A DNA stretch of 64,000 nucleotides from Fidelibacterota bacterium (GTDB lineage: Bacteria > Fidelibacterota > UBA8477 > JABMPR01): positions 62,001-126,000 of the forward strand of contig JAIPJF010000007.1 in assembly GCA_021734325.1 (NCBI GenBank), in the 5' to 3' direction. Positions 1-9,720 of the stretch are shown piece after piece. The translations under genes and the position numbers were made by a program. Below the pieces are notes generated by a model that worked only from the letters and a program-made list of their open reading frames with translations, was not told the DNA's origin and made no database searches. The stretch's first letter is position 1, and each line of letters begins with the position of its first letter.

Positions 1-2
1 AA

Positions 3-902
3 GAACCCGGATATTTGTTTGAACCCATGCGCTACGCCTTGAATGCAGAGGGAAAAATGCTTCGCCCGGCGCTTTGCCTGGCTGCTGCTGAGGCAATCGG
101 AGGCCAGTGGCAGGACGCTGTGATAGCTGGTGCCGCCCTCGAAATATTTCACACCTTTACCCTGATCCATGATGATATCATGGATGGTGATGAACTGCGC
201 AGGGGAATTCCCACCGTTCACAAGGCCTTTGATCCGGACCGGGCGCTTCTTGCCGGTGATACACTGCTTATCTATGTCTATCAGCTCCTTTCCAGAATGG
301 ATGATGATATTTTCCCCAAAGTGTTCCGAGTCTTCAATGACGGAGCCATGGAGGTCTGCCTGGGACAGGGTTGGGATATGCAATTTGAGAAGAGTGCTAA
401 AATTGAAACGCATCAATACGAGATAATGATCGATCTCAAGACCGGTGCCTTGTTAAAACTTGCCTGCAGACTGGGCGGTATCATAGGACGGGGCAGCGAG
501 GCGGATATTGAAGCACTGTCCCGATTCGGGTTACTCCTGGGCCGGGCTTTCCAAATGCAGGACGACCTGTTGGAAGTAACTTCTTCCCAGGAAATGATGG
601 GTAAAAGCCTGGGCTCTGATGTCCTTAATGAGAAAAAAACCTGGATCTGGCAGGATCTGGAGAAAAATTTCAATCAAGAGCAGTTTTCAGAATGGAGCCT
701 TATGCGAAACTCTGGGCAACTCAGCGATGACGACAGGGAAAAGCTGAGAACCTGGATGACAGAATATGGTACCATTGAACGAGCCCAGGGAATGATCAAT
801 ACCTGGATGAATGAGGCAAACGCAATCCTGGTTGGAGCCTCTTTTAAGGATGCCAGTATGCTTAAAGCAATGCTGACCCTTATCCTGGGACGACAAAACT
901 AA
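3..902 (+). CDS. polyprenyl (geranylgeranyl/farnesyl) diphosphate synthase, 5' end cut by window
   Basis: Isoprenyl diphosphate synthase, condensing isopentenyl diphosphate onto an allylic diphosphate in the cytoplasm. The first aspartate-rich motif DDIMD followed by RRG lies about 53-64 residues after the TTG at 15. The second, QMQDDLLE, is near residue 181-187, with Glu in place of the last Asp. The frame is open to base 3 and reads EPGY before LFEPMRYALNAEGK, the normal family N-terminus (PMRY, GK, LRP), so TTG 15 is not the real start and the gene begins upstream of the window. Chain length of the product cannot be told from the sequence. Confidence 0.92.
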   Translation, partial: EPGYLFEPMRYALNAEGKMLRPALCLAAAEAIGGQWQDAVIAGAALEIFHTFTLIHDDIMDGDELRRGIPTVHKAFDPDRALLAGDTLLIYVYQLLSRMDDDIFPKVFRVFNDGAMEVCLGQGWDMQFEKSAKIETHQYEIMIDLKTGALLKLACRLGGIIGRGSEADIEALSRFGLLLGRAFQMQDDLLEVTSSQEMMGKSLGSDVLNEKKTWIWQDLEKNFNQEQFSEWSLMRNSGQLSDDDREKLRTWMTEYGTIERAQGMINTWMNEANAILVGASFKDASMLKAMLTLILGRQN

Positions 903-971
903 GCATGTAATTCCCAAGAGAAGTGTTTGACATTCGGCCTGCTGTGGACGTATGTTTGTCCAAGGTTGATA

Positions 972-1559
972 ATGATAGATGTGATCGTCAAGAATATCCT
1001 GTTTTTTGCCAAGGCGGCCGTCCCTGGTTATACCCTGTTTCTACAATCTTCAGAAGATGATTCAAAGAGCCTGCCCATCGTCATCGGGCAATTCGAAGCC
1101 CAGTCAATCGCCCTGGCCATGGAACAGATCACCCTCAATCGCCCCCTGACCCACGATCTTTTATCTGCTGTCATCGAATCAACGACCGATGGTCTGGAAA
1201 GTGTGGCCATTTATGATCTAAAAGATGGGACCTTTTATGCTCATTTGAATATCTGGAAAGATGGCAAACTCGAGACCATCGATGCCAGGCCCAGTGATGC
1301 GATTGCACTGGCGCTCAAAGCACGGGTACCCATTCGGGTCGATGCCAGAATATTTAATGATGCGGCGGTGCCCATCCCAGGAAGGGAAGAGCAGGAGAGT
1401 CAATCAAACAATAGCTTTGCCGATAATGTTAATGAGATTGCCAGACAGGCTGAAATACGCTATGATTTGGAGAAGGATCTGCGAGAAGCAATCTCACGTG
1501 AAGATTATGAACAAGCTGCCAGGATAAGAGATCGTCTTCACACCCTGATGGGTGAATAA
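972..1559 (+). CDS. bifunctional nuclease (DUF151) domain protein with C-terminal UVR motif
   Basis: The N-terminal ~120 residues match the bifunctional nuclease (BFN/DUF151) family, with conserved LPIVIG, ARPSDAIALALR-like (here ARPSDAIALALK) and P-rich segments. The last ~35 residues (DLEKDLREAISREDYEQAAR, then IRDRL) form a UvrB/UvrC-type helical hairpin. This BFN plus UVR arrangement is common in Bacteroidota and relatives. The open frame extends to a TTG at 927, but ATG 972 has an AAGG 7 nt upstream and starts at the family's usual MIDVIVKNI. Family members are described as DNase/RNase, but the cellular role is unclear. Follows the prenyl synthase by 69 nt on the same strand. Confidence 0.85.
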   Translation: MIDVIVKNILFFAKAAVPGYTLFLQSSEDDSKSLPIVIGQFEAQSIALAMEQITLNRPLTHDLLSAVIESTTDGLESVAIYDLKDGTFYAHLNIWKDGKLETIDARPSDAIALALKARVPIRVDARIFNDAAVPIPGREEQESQSNNSFADNVNEIARQAEIRYDLEKDLREAISREDYEQAARIRDRLHTLMGE

Positions 1560-1567
1560 AATCAAAA

Positions 1568-2068
1568 TTACAGCTGAGACAATTCCGACTCAACCTGTTT
1601 GAGTGTTTCTGCTGGTAATTCATCAGGTGAGCTCGGAGCGTCTTTTTTGACCTTGAATTTGCGCAGGGCCACTGCCAGCAGAGCCAAACCGACAATGAAG
1701 AATCCCAGCACCATCCAATAGGAAACACGACCAACCGTTTCAGTGGCTTTCGGCGAGGCAAGTATCCGATTCCCATAGGGCAGTCCAGTTCGAGGATCGA
1801 TGCTTTCCCTGAAATGATCAAGGATCTCATCCGTCGTTTTACCCTCGATCAAGAGACGCCTGATCGTGATCTTGGCCTCTTCTGTCTTTTGATTCTTACC
1901 ATGCATATAGATGGGACCACCAAAACAGCAGGTAGCCATAATGTTTTTTTCCAGATAGATTGCATCTTCCTTTTGTTCATCAGTCAGTTTTTGATTGTAG
2001 AATTCATAATTTTGGGCGAACACAGCCCCGGCGATTGCGAGCAGCAAAATAATTTTAATAGTTTTCAT
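1568..2068 (-). CDS. CcmH-like cytochrome c biogenesis protein, CC variant
   Basis: 166-aa protein with a signal peptide (residues 1-18, ending VFAQ), a CcmH/CycL-like helical domain (LLIEGKTTDEILDHF, then YGNRILASP) and one C-terminal membrane helix (about residues 115-137). CcmH presents apocytochrome c thiols for haem attachment. The usual RCPVCQ motif is replaced by MATCCFGG with adjacent cysteines, a variant I recall from several non-proteobacterial phyla. No other ccm gene is nearby. Convergent with the upstream nuclease gene, 8 nt apart. The family is fairly secure; activity is inferred. Confidence 0.72.
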   Translation of the reverse strand: MKTIKIILLLAIAGAVFAQNYEFYNQKLTDEQKEDAIYLEKNIMATCCFGGPIYMHGKNQKTEEAKITIRRLLIEGKTTDEILDHFRESIDPRTGLPYGNRILASPKATETVGRVSYWMVLGFFIVGLALLAVALRKFKVKKDAPSSPDELPAETLKQVESELSQL

Positions 2069-2180
2069 GATTGAAAAATAGCCAGGAAAACACGGTTCTC
2101 AATGAATTTCATTGGAGGATGGACAATTGCTGGTCAATTTCGCAAGGATGCTGAAATAGTAATTATTTATAGGAGTTTAC

Positions 2181-3080
2181 ATGTCTCTGCTCATTGTCGG
2201 ATCCCTGGCCCTGGATACCATTGAAACAAGTAAAGGTTCTGTGTCAGAGGTCCCGGGAGGCTCTACCAGCTATTGTTCACTGGCGGCGAGCTATTTCTCA
2301 AATCCCCAAATCGTTGGTGTCGTTGGAGAAGATTTTCCCGATTCTGTCATCTCGCTTTTCGAGGATCACCATATCGACCTGGAGGGGATGCAGACCGTGG
2401 CTGGAAAAACATTTCGCTGGGGGGGACGCTATGCTGGAAATTTCGATGATCGGGTCACCCTGTTTACTGAGTTGAATGTATTTGAGACCTTTAAACCCAG
2501 GCTGCCGGATAATTATAAAAAAGCTTCTCATGTCCTGCTGGCCAATATTCATCCTGGTCTACAGCACGAGGTACTCAATCAGCTGGAGTCGGAAGCCTTT
2601 GTCATCCTGGATACCATGAATCTCTGGATCGAAACTGCCCATGAAGATCTCATCTCACTGATGGCCAGGGTGAATATGCTGGTCATCAACGAAGAAGAAT
2701 CAAAAATGCTCACCGGTAAGACCAATCATAAACAGGCAGCTGCCGAGCTTCGAAAAATGGGCCCTGAATGGATCATTATTAAAAAAGGTCAGCATGGGGC
2801 ATTGCTTTTTTATGAGGACAGGGTCTTCAGCGTTCCCGGATTAATACTGGATGAAGTGATCGACCCAACAGGGGCTGGGGATACATTTGTGGGGGCTTTG
2901 GCCGGTTATCTGGACCAATCCCAGGATCATTCCTTTGACAACGTGAAGTTGGCCGTCGTATTTGGCTCGGTGCTCGCATCCTTTTGCGTGCAAAACTTTT
3001 CCGTGGAAGGGATCACCTATCTCAAAGAGGAAGATCTGGAAGAACGCTATGATGAGTTTGTTGTCATGAGTCAATTTTAG
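2181..3080 (+). CDS. PfkB-family carbohydrate/nucleoside kinase
   Basis: 299-aa ribokinase-fold sugar kinase. The anion-hole/catalytic motif DPTGAGDTF is at residues 228-236 (Asp234 as base). The N-terminal GG signature (VPGGSTSY) is at about 25-31 and the NEEE motif near 170. It phosphorylates a sugar or nucleoside hydroxyl with ATP, and the substrate is not evident. The start ATG 2181 has AGGAG at 2171-2175. The next gene begins 7 nt after the stop, so the two are probably co-transcribed. Confidence 0.88.
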   Translation: MSLLIVGSLALDTIETSKGSVSEVPGGSTSYCSLAASYFSNPQIVGVVGEDFPDSVISLFEDHHIDLEGMQTVAGKTFRWGGRYAGNFDDRVTLFTELNVFETFKPRLPDNYKKASHVLLANIHPGLQHEVLNQLESEAFVILDTMNLWIETAHEDLISLMARVNMLVINEEESKMLTGKTNHKQAAAELRKMGPEWIIIKKGQHGALLFYEDRVFSVPGLILDEVIDPTGAGDTFVGALAGYLDQSQDHSFDNVKLAVVFGSVLASFCVQNFSVEGITYLKEEDLEERYDEFVVMSQF

Positions 3081-3087
3081 GAAAACC

Positions 3088-4308
3088 ATGTCTAGGATAT
3101 TAAAAATTCGATTTATTTTTATTTTGGGACTCATCATTCAACTCTCCCTGGTTACTTGTGAAAAGGATAATCAGGAACCGGTGATCGATGATTGCAATCC
3201 GGCAGGTGTTGCCGGAGAACTGCTATCATCTTCCTTCGTTGGGACTTTCACCCCGGCACAGGTTCAAACCTTTGCAGGTGCCCTTGGAGTACCAGTGAGC
3301 ATGGAATTAACATACACCGTGGACGCCTACACAATGACCTACGAGACCCGGGATAAAAATGATGCCTTAACAATTGCATCAGGTGTGATTTTTGTTCCCC
3401 GAGGCATAGATACCCTTGATCTTCTCAGCGTTCAGCATGGAACTATCATTAAGCGCAGTGAGGTTGGATCCCAATTGCCATACTACGCTGCAGATGGGTT
3501 GATATCGGCCATGAATGGCTATCTGGTTGCCTCGCCAGATTATCTGGGACTCGGTGTATCAGACCTTCTCCACCCTTATCTACATGCCGAATTATCGGCG
3601 AACGCAGTCATTGATATGATCCGGGCAACCCGGATTCATGCCTGTCAATCTGAACTGCTCTTGAGCGACCGACTGTTCCTCGCCGGATATTCTGAAGGTG
3701 GCTATGTTACCCTGGCCACACAACAGGCGATCGAGATGGATTATGCAGATGAATTCCAATTGACAGCTGTGGCTCCCATGGCGGGTCCCTATGATCTGCT
3801 AGGCAGTACCGAAACAATGTTGAAGCGCAAAACCTATGACAATCCATCCTACCTGGCCTATCTCGTGACGGCGTACAACGATATTTATGAATGGGACCGT
3901 CTGGCTGAGATTTTTGAGGAACCTTTTGCCAGCAGGATCCCAAGACTCTTCAACGGGAATTACAGCGGATCTGACATTCATGATTCTCTGACCACCGAGA
4001 TCGACAGCCTGTTCCAGGAGCAGTTCAGGGTGTCCTTTCTGACCGGGAATGAGACCCAGATTGAGGCTGCATTAATTGAAAATTCTCCCCTGAACTGGGG
4101 TCCCATTGCACCGGTACGCCTGTATCATGGCACCAGCGACAGCACGGTTTATTTTGAGAATTCCCAGACAGCCTTTGAATCCATGCAGAAAAATGGTGGC
4201 CTGGATGTGGGACTTGTGCCCTTGAATGGAGCCAACCACGAAACGGGAGCTTTCCCATCCTACTATCTGGCTCTGACCTGGTTTGAGAGTCTCAGGAATA
4301 CACCATAG
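3088..4308 (+). CDS. lipoprotein alpha/beta hydrolase, secretory-lipase-like
   Basis: 406-aa lipoprotein: hydrophobic N-terminus with lipobox LVTC (Cys24). It has an alpha/beta-hydrolase core with nucleophile elbow GYSEGG (Ser202), a possible acid in the YHGTSDSTVYF segment and a His in GANHETG. The order and the PRG, SPDYLGLG and YSEGGY segments resemble the secretory lipase (LIP) / prolyl-aminopeptidase-like bacterial group. Likely a periplasmic or surface esterase; the substrate is unknown. It directly follows the PfkB kinase. Confidence 0.8.
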   Translation: MSRILKIRFIFILGLIIQLSLVTCEKDNQEPVIDDCNPAGVAGELLSSSFVGTFTPAQVQTFAGALGVPVSMELTYTVDAYTMTYETRDKNDALTIASGVIFVPRGIDTLDLLSVQHGTIIKRSEVGSQLPYYAADGLISAMNGYLVASPDYLGLGVSDLLHPYLHAELSANAVIDMIRATRIHACQSELLLSDRLFLAGYSEGGYVTLATQQAIEMDYADEFQLTAVAPMAGPYDLLGSTETMLKRKTYDNPSYLAYLVTAYNDIYEWDRLAEIFEEPFASRIPRLFNGNYSGSDIHDSLTTEIDSLFQEQFRVSFLTGNETQIEAALIENSPLNWGPIAPVRLYHGTSDSTVYFENSQTAFESMQKNGGLDVGLVPLNGANHETGAFPSYYLALTWFESLRNTP

Positions 4309-4477
4309 AAAACAACTGCGTATAAATATTTCCCGATTCTCCTCTGAGAGAGGTTTGAGGATTGAATATACCGCCCTGTTGAGGTGAAGCGTAAATATTG
4401 TTGCGATGGGCTTTCCTTCCCGATAACTTGGTACAAGTACTCCAGGTTGTATTGAAATTCACCAATTGGGGGGTATA

Positions 4478-7400
4478 ATGTTCAGGAAAGAACTGTTTTT
4501 CGCAATACTGCTCTTCACAGTGAGCATAGGCTATGCTGAAAAAGCTGTTTTGGGTCCGGATATCCAAAAAATACTTCCCCGGGATGGTAGACCCTCACGG
4601 ATCAATCATATTCAGGTGAATCCAAAACAGAAAGCCCCTGATTTTGACCCCCATGCCGAGGTCCAGCCTCTCCTGAGCCGAGATAAATCATTCACCACAA
4701 TTGACCCAGATCAGATCGACAAAACGGCTTTTACATCCCGGCTGGAATATGTGAATTGGCCCACAGGCGGGTTTGGAGGCTTTGGATTTGATGCCACTGA
4801 TTCTGCCCTGACCTGGTTCCGACCTGCTGCAGAGTGTAGCATCGAACAGGTTCATATTGCCTTTGGTAGTGACTCCGATTGGTCGGGAAAGACGGCGAAA
4901 CTTCAATTGTATTCCATCAAGGAAGATTGGGATTCCACCTATGGGGGGAACAGGACCTATGACTTCAGCCAATTCGACTATATAGTTGGTGAGAATGGTC
5001 CCCATGACCAGCTCCTCTGGGAGGCAACTTTTCCTGTAACGGATCTGGGTATGAATAATCTCTACACCCTGAATCTGGCTGATTGGGGAGGCCCTGTTGA
5101 AATCGGCTGCGACGACTTTGCCCTGGTCATTGGAATACCAGCAGAGGTATCTGACGGAATGCTTTATTACAGTCCCTTCTGGAGTGATCGAGGTCAGTAT
5201 CATAGTTTTAAATACTATCATGGCGCTGCAGGCTGGAAATCCCGCCTCAATTTTGTCATGATGGCGACGGTGGATTACTATGATGAGCTACCACCATTCA
5301 TTTCCAATGAAAATGACCTGTCCGATGTTTACTATTCTGATGATCCAGGTCCCTACCTCCTTGAAATGACCATACCCTACACCCGGTTCTATGGTTGCCA
5401 TTGGGAAGGTGCCCTGTCAACGGTCCTTTTGAAATATTCAGTCAATGGTGTGCCCTATGAAATTGATGTCAGTGATCAAATTGTACCGGTTGAGGGTGTC
5501 GAGAATCACTTCCAGGTTGAACTGTCCGGCTTGTCTGTTGGTGATCATGTTGAATATTTCTGGTGGGCCGCTGACACGACAGGGATCTCTACTCACGAAA
5601 TCACATCGGCTCTGCCCATGAGCTTCACAGTCCGTGAGGCCAATCCCGATGCCTCCATATTTATCATGGATGATAATTCAAGTAAGATCGCAGCGGACTA
5701 TTACGCACCCATCCTGCATGCTGGTGGCTGGATCTATGATTACTGGGATGTGGCAAGCAGTGGAACACCAACCGCTGGAATTTTATCAAACTACGCCGCC
5801 CTGATTTGGGTGCAGGGTAGTGAGAGAGCCGGGATCCTGGCAGACAGCAGCATGGAATCCATTCTCAGGGATTATCTGGATTCCGGTAGAAGTCTCTTTC
5901 TGTCATCCTCTGATTACATCGGTGAAATGGAGGGTAATTTTGATGGTGTTTGGTATCCATCAAGTCCAGGTTCCTTTCTTGAATCGCATCTTCATGTCGC
6001 TCAATATGTTCCTGACGCCAATATCGGAACAGTAAGTGGAGTATCTGACGACACGCTCTACACAGGTGTCGCCGGGTCAATTATATCTGATGATTACAGT
6101 GATATAGAATTTGTTGTAAATCCCAGCCATATCGGTTATAACAACTGGGCAGATGAAGTGACTCCTGATAAAGATGCTGAAGCACCATTCCTGGTTTATA
6201 GCAATTATCTCGATCAGGATTGGGTGAGTGCCGGAGTTGTTTATGATGGTGCTTACAAGGTCGTTTTCCTCCCCTGGCAGTTTGAAGCCATTGTTGATCG
6301 GGAAATACAAGCAGACCTATTAAGGAATATTCTTGCCTTCCTTGCACCTGATTGTCACGGATATATTCACTATGAGGGAGGAAACCGCAATGCCCAGGCG
6401 GCTAATGCCGGAGATATCCTCGTCTATGGTTCTCCTTTTTATGGTGGAGGCGATGAGCTTAGCATGAGTATAAAGTATACATTGGATGATGGAGCCACCT
6501 GGTCCTCTGCGCCGATGACAGATGGAGTAGGTGCTATACCAGCTTTATCTGTTGGTGATACCTGCACCTTCAGGATTTCGGTGGATGATCCTGGGTGGTG
6601 CTCATTTTACTCGGAGACCCATAAAGTCTGGAAGATCGATTTCACACCCTCAGCAGATATTCTCTATGTCGGAGATGATTACTACACCTGGCACTATGGG
6701 GCAAATTATGATTCTGTCAACTATGCCAGGACGGTGGCCATAGCTGAAGCTGCCGGGTTTACTATCGAATACTATGATCTGGACGAATTTTATCTCATGG
6801 ATTCATACTCGATCCTTGATCAATACACTGCAGTCATCTGGAATGGTTATGGTGATTGGGATCCTGCCTGCATGCCAGTGAATACGTTCGACAATCCATT
6901 GACAGAGTATGTTGCTCAAGGTGGACATTTACTCTACAGCTCAGAGGAAATGATCGGCACCTGGTTTGATTGGCCGCAGTATCAGGAATTTGAGCCTGGT
7001 CAATTCATGTATGATGTCCTTCGTGTAAACTGGGCTGCCAATGATTTTGGGAACGACTCCATTGCTCCAGATCCAACAGGTGTCTACACCTCAGAACTGG
7101 ATACCTTTAATCTGGCATCTGATAACTTCTTCTGGGGCAACATGAATGACATTTGTGACCCCATTGGTTATTGGGGTACGGGAGGAACGATTGCAAATCC
7201 GAGTTTGGCTCCGTTTACCAGTTATGGACCAGAGCAGTGGGGATGGAGTCCAAACTCATCAATGACCGAGAACACCACTTTCCTGGCCTTCTCCATGATG
7301 ATGATACCTGATGCACAGTATACGCCATTCATAGGTGCCTGGTTAGGTCGAAATGTTGCTGTTGATGAGCCTGTTTCTTCATTACCTGAGGAATTTGCTT

Positions 7401-7666
7401 TGTCTAATAATTATCCCAACCCATTCAATCCCGTCACCCATATCTCTTATGAATTGCCTCAAGCCTCCGATGTTACTGTCACCGTCTATGACCTTTTGGG
7501 ACGGAATATTTGTACCCTTGTAGAAGCATCCCAGCCGGCGGGTTATTATCAGATTCAGTGGAATAGCCTGGACGATCAGGGTGAACAGGTCAGCACAGGC
7601 ATCTATTTTGCCAGGCTTCAGGCGGAGGAATTCTCCAGTGTTGTTAAAATGGTTTATTTGAGGTAG
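4478..7666 (+). CDS. large secreted protein with C-terminal type IX-like sorting domain
   Basis: About 1062 aa. The signal peptide is FFAILLFTVSIGYA. No catalytic domain is recognised; the body contains repeated aromatic, Asp/Gly-rich beta segments and two regions (near 5660-6360 and 6660-7370) that read like flavodoxin-type or amidotransferase-like folds (FIMDDNSS..., ILYVGDDYY...). The last ~85 residues hold NNYPNPFNPVT, VYDLLGR and STGIYFARL, the FlgD-Ig-like/T9SS type A sorting domain. The frame opens at TTG 4466, but ATG 4478 has GGGGGG at 4468-4473. Probably exported and anchored at the surface by the type IX system; no enzymatic role can be assigned. Confidence 0.85.
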   Translation: MFRKELFFAILLFTVSIGYAEKAVLGPDIQKILPRDGRPSRINHIQVNPKQKAPDFDPHAEVQPLLSRDKSFTTIDPDQIDKTAFTSRLEYVNWPTGGFGGFGFDATDSALTWFRPAAECSIEQVHIAFGSDSDWSGKTAKLQLYSIKEDWDSTYGGNRTYDFSQFDYIVGENGPHDQLLWEATFPVTDLGMNNLYTLNLADWGGPVEIGCDDFALVIGIPAEVSDGMLYYSPFWSDRGQYHSFKYYHGAAGWKSRLNFVMMATVDYYDELPPFISNENDLSDVYYSDDPGPYLLEMTIPYTRFYGCHWEGALSTVLLKYSVNGVPYEIDVSDQIVPVEGVENHFQVELSGLSVGDHVEYFWWAADTTGISTHEITSALPMSFTVREANPDASIFIMDDNSSKIAADYYAPILHAGGWIYDYWDVASSGTPTAGILSNYAALIWVQGSERAGILADSSMESILRDYLDSGRSLFLSSSDYIGEMEGNFDGVWYPSSPGSFLESHLHVAQYVPDANIGTVSGVSDDTLYTGVAGSIISDDYSDIEFVVNPSHIGYNNWADEVTPDKDAEAPFLVYSNYLDQDWVSAGVVYDGAYKVVFLPWQFEAIVDREIQADLLRNILAFLAPDCHGYIHYEGGNRNAQAANAGDILVYGSPFYGGGDELSMSIKYTLDDGATWSSAPMTDGVGAIPALSVGDTCTFRISVDDPGWCSFYSETHKVWKIDFTPSADILYVGDDYYTWHYGANYDSVNYARTVAIAEAAGFTIEYYDLDEFYLMDSYSILDQYTAVIWNGYGDWDPACMPVNTFDNPLTEYVAQGGHLLYSSEEMIGTWFDWPQYQEFEPGQFMYDVLRVNWAANDFGNDSIAPDPTGVYTSELDTFNLASDNFFWGNMNDICDPIGYWGTGGTIANPSLAPFTSYGPEQWGWSPNSSMTENTTFLAFSMMMIPDAQYTPFIGAWLGRNVAVDEPVSSLPEEFALSNNYPNPFNPVTHISYELPQASDVTVTVYDLLGRNICTLVEASQPAGYYQIQWNSLDDQGEQVSTGIYFARLQAEEFSSVVKMVYLR

Positions 7667-7803
7667 TTGGCAGCGAATTTGAAAAGCTGCACAAATATTC
7701 TACATTTCAGCATAATTTAAACTAAGTGGGAGTAAGAATGGAATCGTGTGATGGCAATGCCTATCCAGAGAAAGCGAAACCGCATTTAGAGGGAAGAAGC
7801 AAG

Positions 7804-9063
7804 ATGTGGTTTTCTCTCCTTTTTTTGATTTCTGGACCATTATTATTCTGTCAAGACTTCCGCTTTAAAATGGATTTATTCGAGCATGAATACATTTTTC
7901 CTGTCGATACCTTATTTAGAGAGATCAGAATAGATAATCATGAGACGAATGGTAATCTTCCAAATATTCTTGATTTCTATCTCCCAAACACTGAACATGA
8001 CAGTATTGAGTATGCTATCACCTCCCCAGTTCTGGGGCGGTGGAATGATGACAGCTGCATGGTTATAGATATTGATTGGACATCACTTTCAAACAAGGAT
8101 AGTGTTTTTGTGGGTACTACCTTTCTTGATTCGCTACAACAATCCTACATAAGATATTTTAACTATCCTGGCGACTCGCTCTCAGGGATTCATATGGAGA
8201 TCAGCTATGATACGCTAAGCGCTGAGAATGATCACATTAAGTTTTATGTTTCTTCAAACACATATTCTGATTGGAGAAACTTCCAACCATTAGGAATGGG
8301 CTATATCTGGAGGTATTACGGACCAAGGGCAATTTACATAAGCGACAGAATAGAAATTATTGATACTTTCTCAGTTTCCGATACAAGCTTTTTTAAAGCT
8401 GTTAGACACAGAGAGTATTCACCAGGTTATGGAGAAGGTATTGTTATTGATACGTCGGTCATATACACCCTTCCTCACAAGAAACACCAAATATTCCAGT
8501 ATTCGGGATATAACATCTTAGTACACGACTTTAAAAGATCCTGGTATTTTGATGAACCTTCATATGGAACAATTGAAGTCCTTTCTCCACAAAAAGATGG
8601 TTCAGTAGATTTCTGGATCTCTGATCAGTTTGGAAATGGAAGGATTTGGTCCTATGGGATTGGTTTTGTATATAGCTCTGGCGATTACCAGGGAACGATC
8701 AGTTCTCTACTTGGATACTACCTGGGTGGCGATGTTTATGGTGATACCAGCCAAATTGTCAGTATTGAACCTTATAGATTTTTAACTAATTCATTCAAGT
8801 TGAGTACTTTTCCAAACCCCTTCAACCCTAACACAAGCATTGAGTACGAACTATCAGAGCACTCACAGGTTTCGCTCACCGTCTACAATCTCCAGGGACG
8901 CCAGATCATGACCCTGGTTTCAGAATCAAAACCAGCAGGTTTATACAGGGTGCAGTGGAATGGCATGGACGATCAGGGTGAACAGGTCAGCACAGGCATC
9001 TATTTTGCCAGGCTTCAGGCTGGATCATATTCTCAGGTTGAGAAGATGGTTTATCTGAAGTGA
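7804..9063 (+). CDS. secreted protein with C-terminal type IX-like sorting domain
   Basis: 419 aa from ATG 7804, which has GAGGGAAGAAG upstream and begins a clean signal peptide (MWFSLLFLISGPLLFCQ). The open frame continues to 7726 but would place an unlikely charged extension before it. The middle is beta-rich, Asp/Ser/Tyr-rich and not recognised. The C-terminus carries FPNPFNPNTSIEYE, VYNLQGRQ and STGIYFARL, the same sorting module as the preceding gene. The two genes share an identical 55-bp stretch in that module although the rest of the proteins differ. Confidence 0.8.
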   Translation: MWFSLLFLISGPLLFCQDFRFKMDLFEHEYIFPVDTLFREIRIDNHETNGNLPNILDFYLPNTEHDSIEYAITSPVLGRWNDDSCMVIDIDWTSLSNKDSVFVGTTFLDSLQQSYIRYFNYPGDSLSGIHMEISYDTLSAENDHIKFYVSSNTYSDWRNFQPLGMGYIWRYYGPRAIYISDRIEIIDTFSVSDTSFFKAVRHREYSPGYGEGIVIDTSVIYTLPHKKHQIFQYSGYNILVHDFKRSWYFDEPSYGTIEVLSPQKDGSVDFWISDQFGNGRIWSYGIGFVYSSGDYQGTISSLLGYYLGGDVYGDTSQIVSIEPYRFLTNSFKLSTFPNPFNPNTSIEYELSEHSQVSLTVYNLQGRQIMTLVSESKPAGLYRVQWNGMDDQGEQVSTGIYFARLQAGSYSQVEKMVYLK

Positions 9064-9071
9064 TGCGTCTT

Positions 9072-9130
9072 TCATTCTGAATAGTCTGAGATTCTACGTC
9101 CAGGCAGAGCCGCAAGGACTCAGAGTGACA
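9072..9130 (-). repeat. dispersed CATTCTGAG-type element, copy
   Basis: Between the sorting-domain protein and the DJ-1 gene. Minus-strand reading TGTCACTCTGAGTCC ... AGAATCTCAGAC ... TTCAGAATGA, the same building blocks as at 47296-47340 but in a longer, inverted arrangement. It may also form a hairpin between the two convergent genes. Confidence 0.45.
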
Positions 9131-9148
9131 TGCTGGAAATAGACTGCG

Positions 9149-9697
9149 CTACAATCTTGCTAAAACGCCGGAATTGACTTCCTTGACCTTGTCCGGACCG
9201 AATAGCGTCTCCACCAGCTTAAAGGCAAACTCCATGGCACTCCCCGCTGCTTGCCCAGTGATGAGCAGCTCAGCCACTTCAACCCGATTACCTGTGTGAA
9301 TCGCTGTTGTCATACGGTCAGCCCAGGCAGGATGAGACGTGACCTGCTTATCTCTGGTGAGTCCGGCCTTCTCCAGGACTGCAGGGGCAGCACAGATGGC
9401 CGCCGAGGTCTTGTTAGCACTAGCCTGGTCTTTGAGCAATTGAATGATCCTGGCATCTTCCATCAGGGTTGGTGCTCCCGGAACACCGCCGGGGAGGACC
9501 ACCATCTCCCAGGTCTCTTTAAGGGCTTCATCCAGAACCGTATCGGCGACAATTTTCAAGCCATGAGCCCCTTCAACATTGCGTTTCTCCAGGGCGACAG
9601 TCCGCACATCAGCGCCGGCACGTCTGAGAATGTCCACAATGGTGATGGCTTCGATCTCTTCAAATCCATTGGCAAATGGAACCAGGACCTTTTTCAT
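9149..9697 (-). CDS. DJ-1/PfpI family protein (YajL/DJ-1 type)
   Basis: 182-aa single-domain DJ-1/PfpI protein. The nucleophilic Cys102 lies in AAICAAP and the conserved Glu is near residue 14 in ANGFEEIEA. FVLPGG-like VVLPGGVPG is present. Family members act as protein or nucleotide deglycases, chaperones or glyoxalases; sequence alone cannot separate these. Length and motif order match YajL/ThiJ-type proteins. It is followed on the same strand by nothing close; the upstream gene (lipoprotein) ends 24 nt before its start, so the three minus-strand genes may form one unit. Confidence 0.9.
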   Translation of the reverse strand: MKKVLVPFANGFEEIEAITIVDILRRAGADVRTVALEKRNVEGAHGLKIVADTVLDEALKETWEMVVLPGGVPGAPTLMEDARIIQLLKDQASANKTSAAICAAPAVLEKAGLTRDKQVTSHPAWADRMTTAIHTGNRVEVAELLITGQAAGSAMEFAFKLVETLFGPDKVKEVNSGVLARL

Positions 9698-9720
9698 TCA
9701 AGACCTCCCTATTCTGGGTA

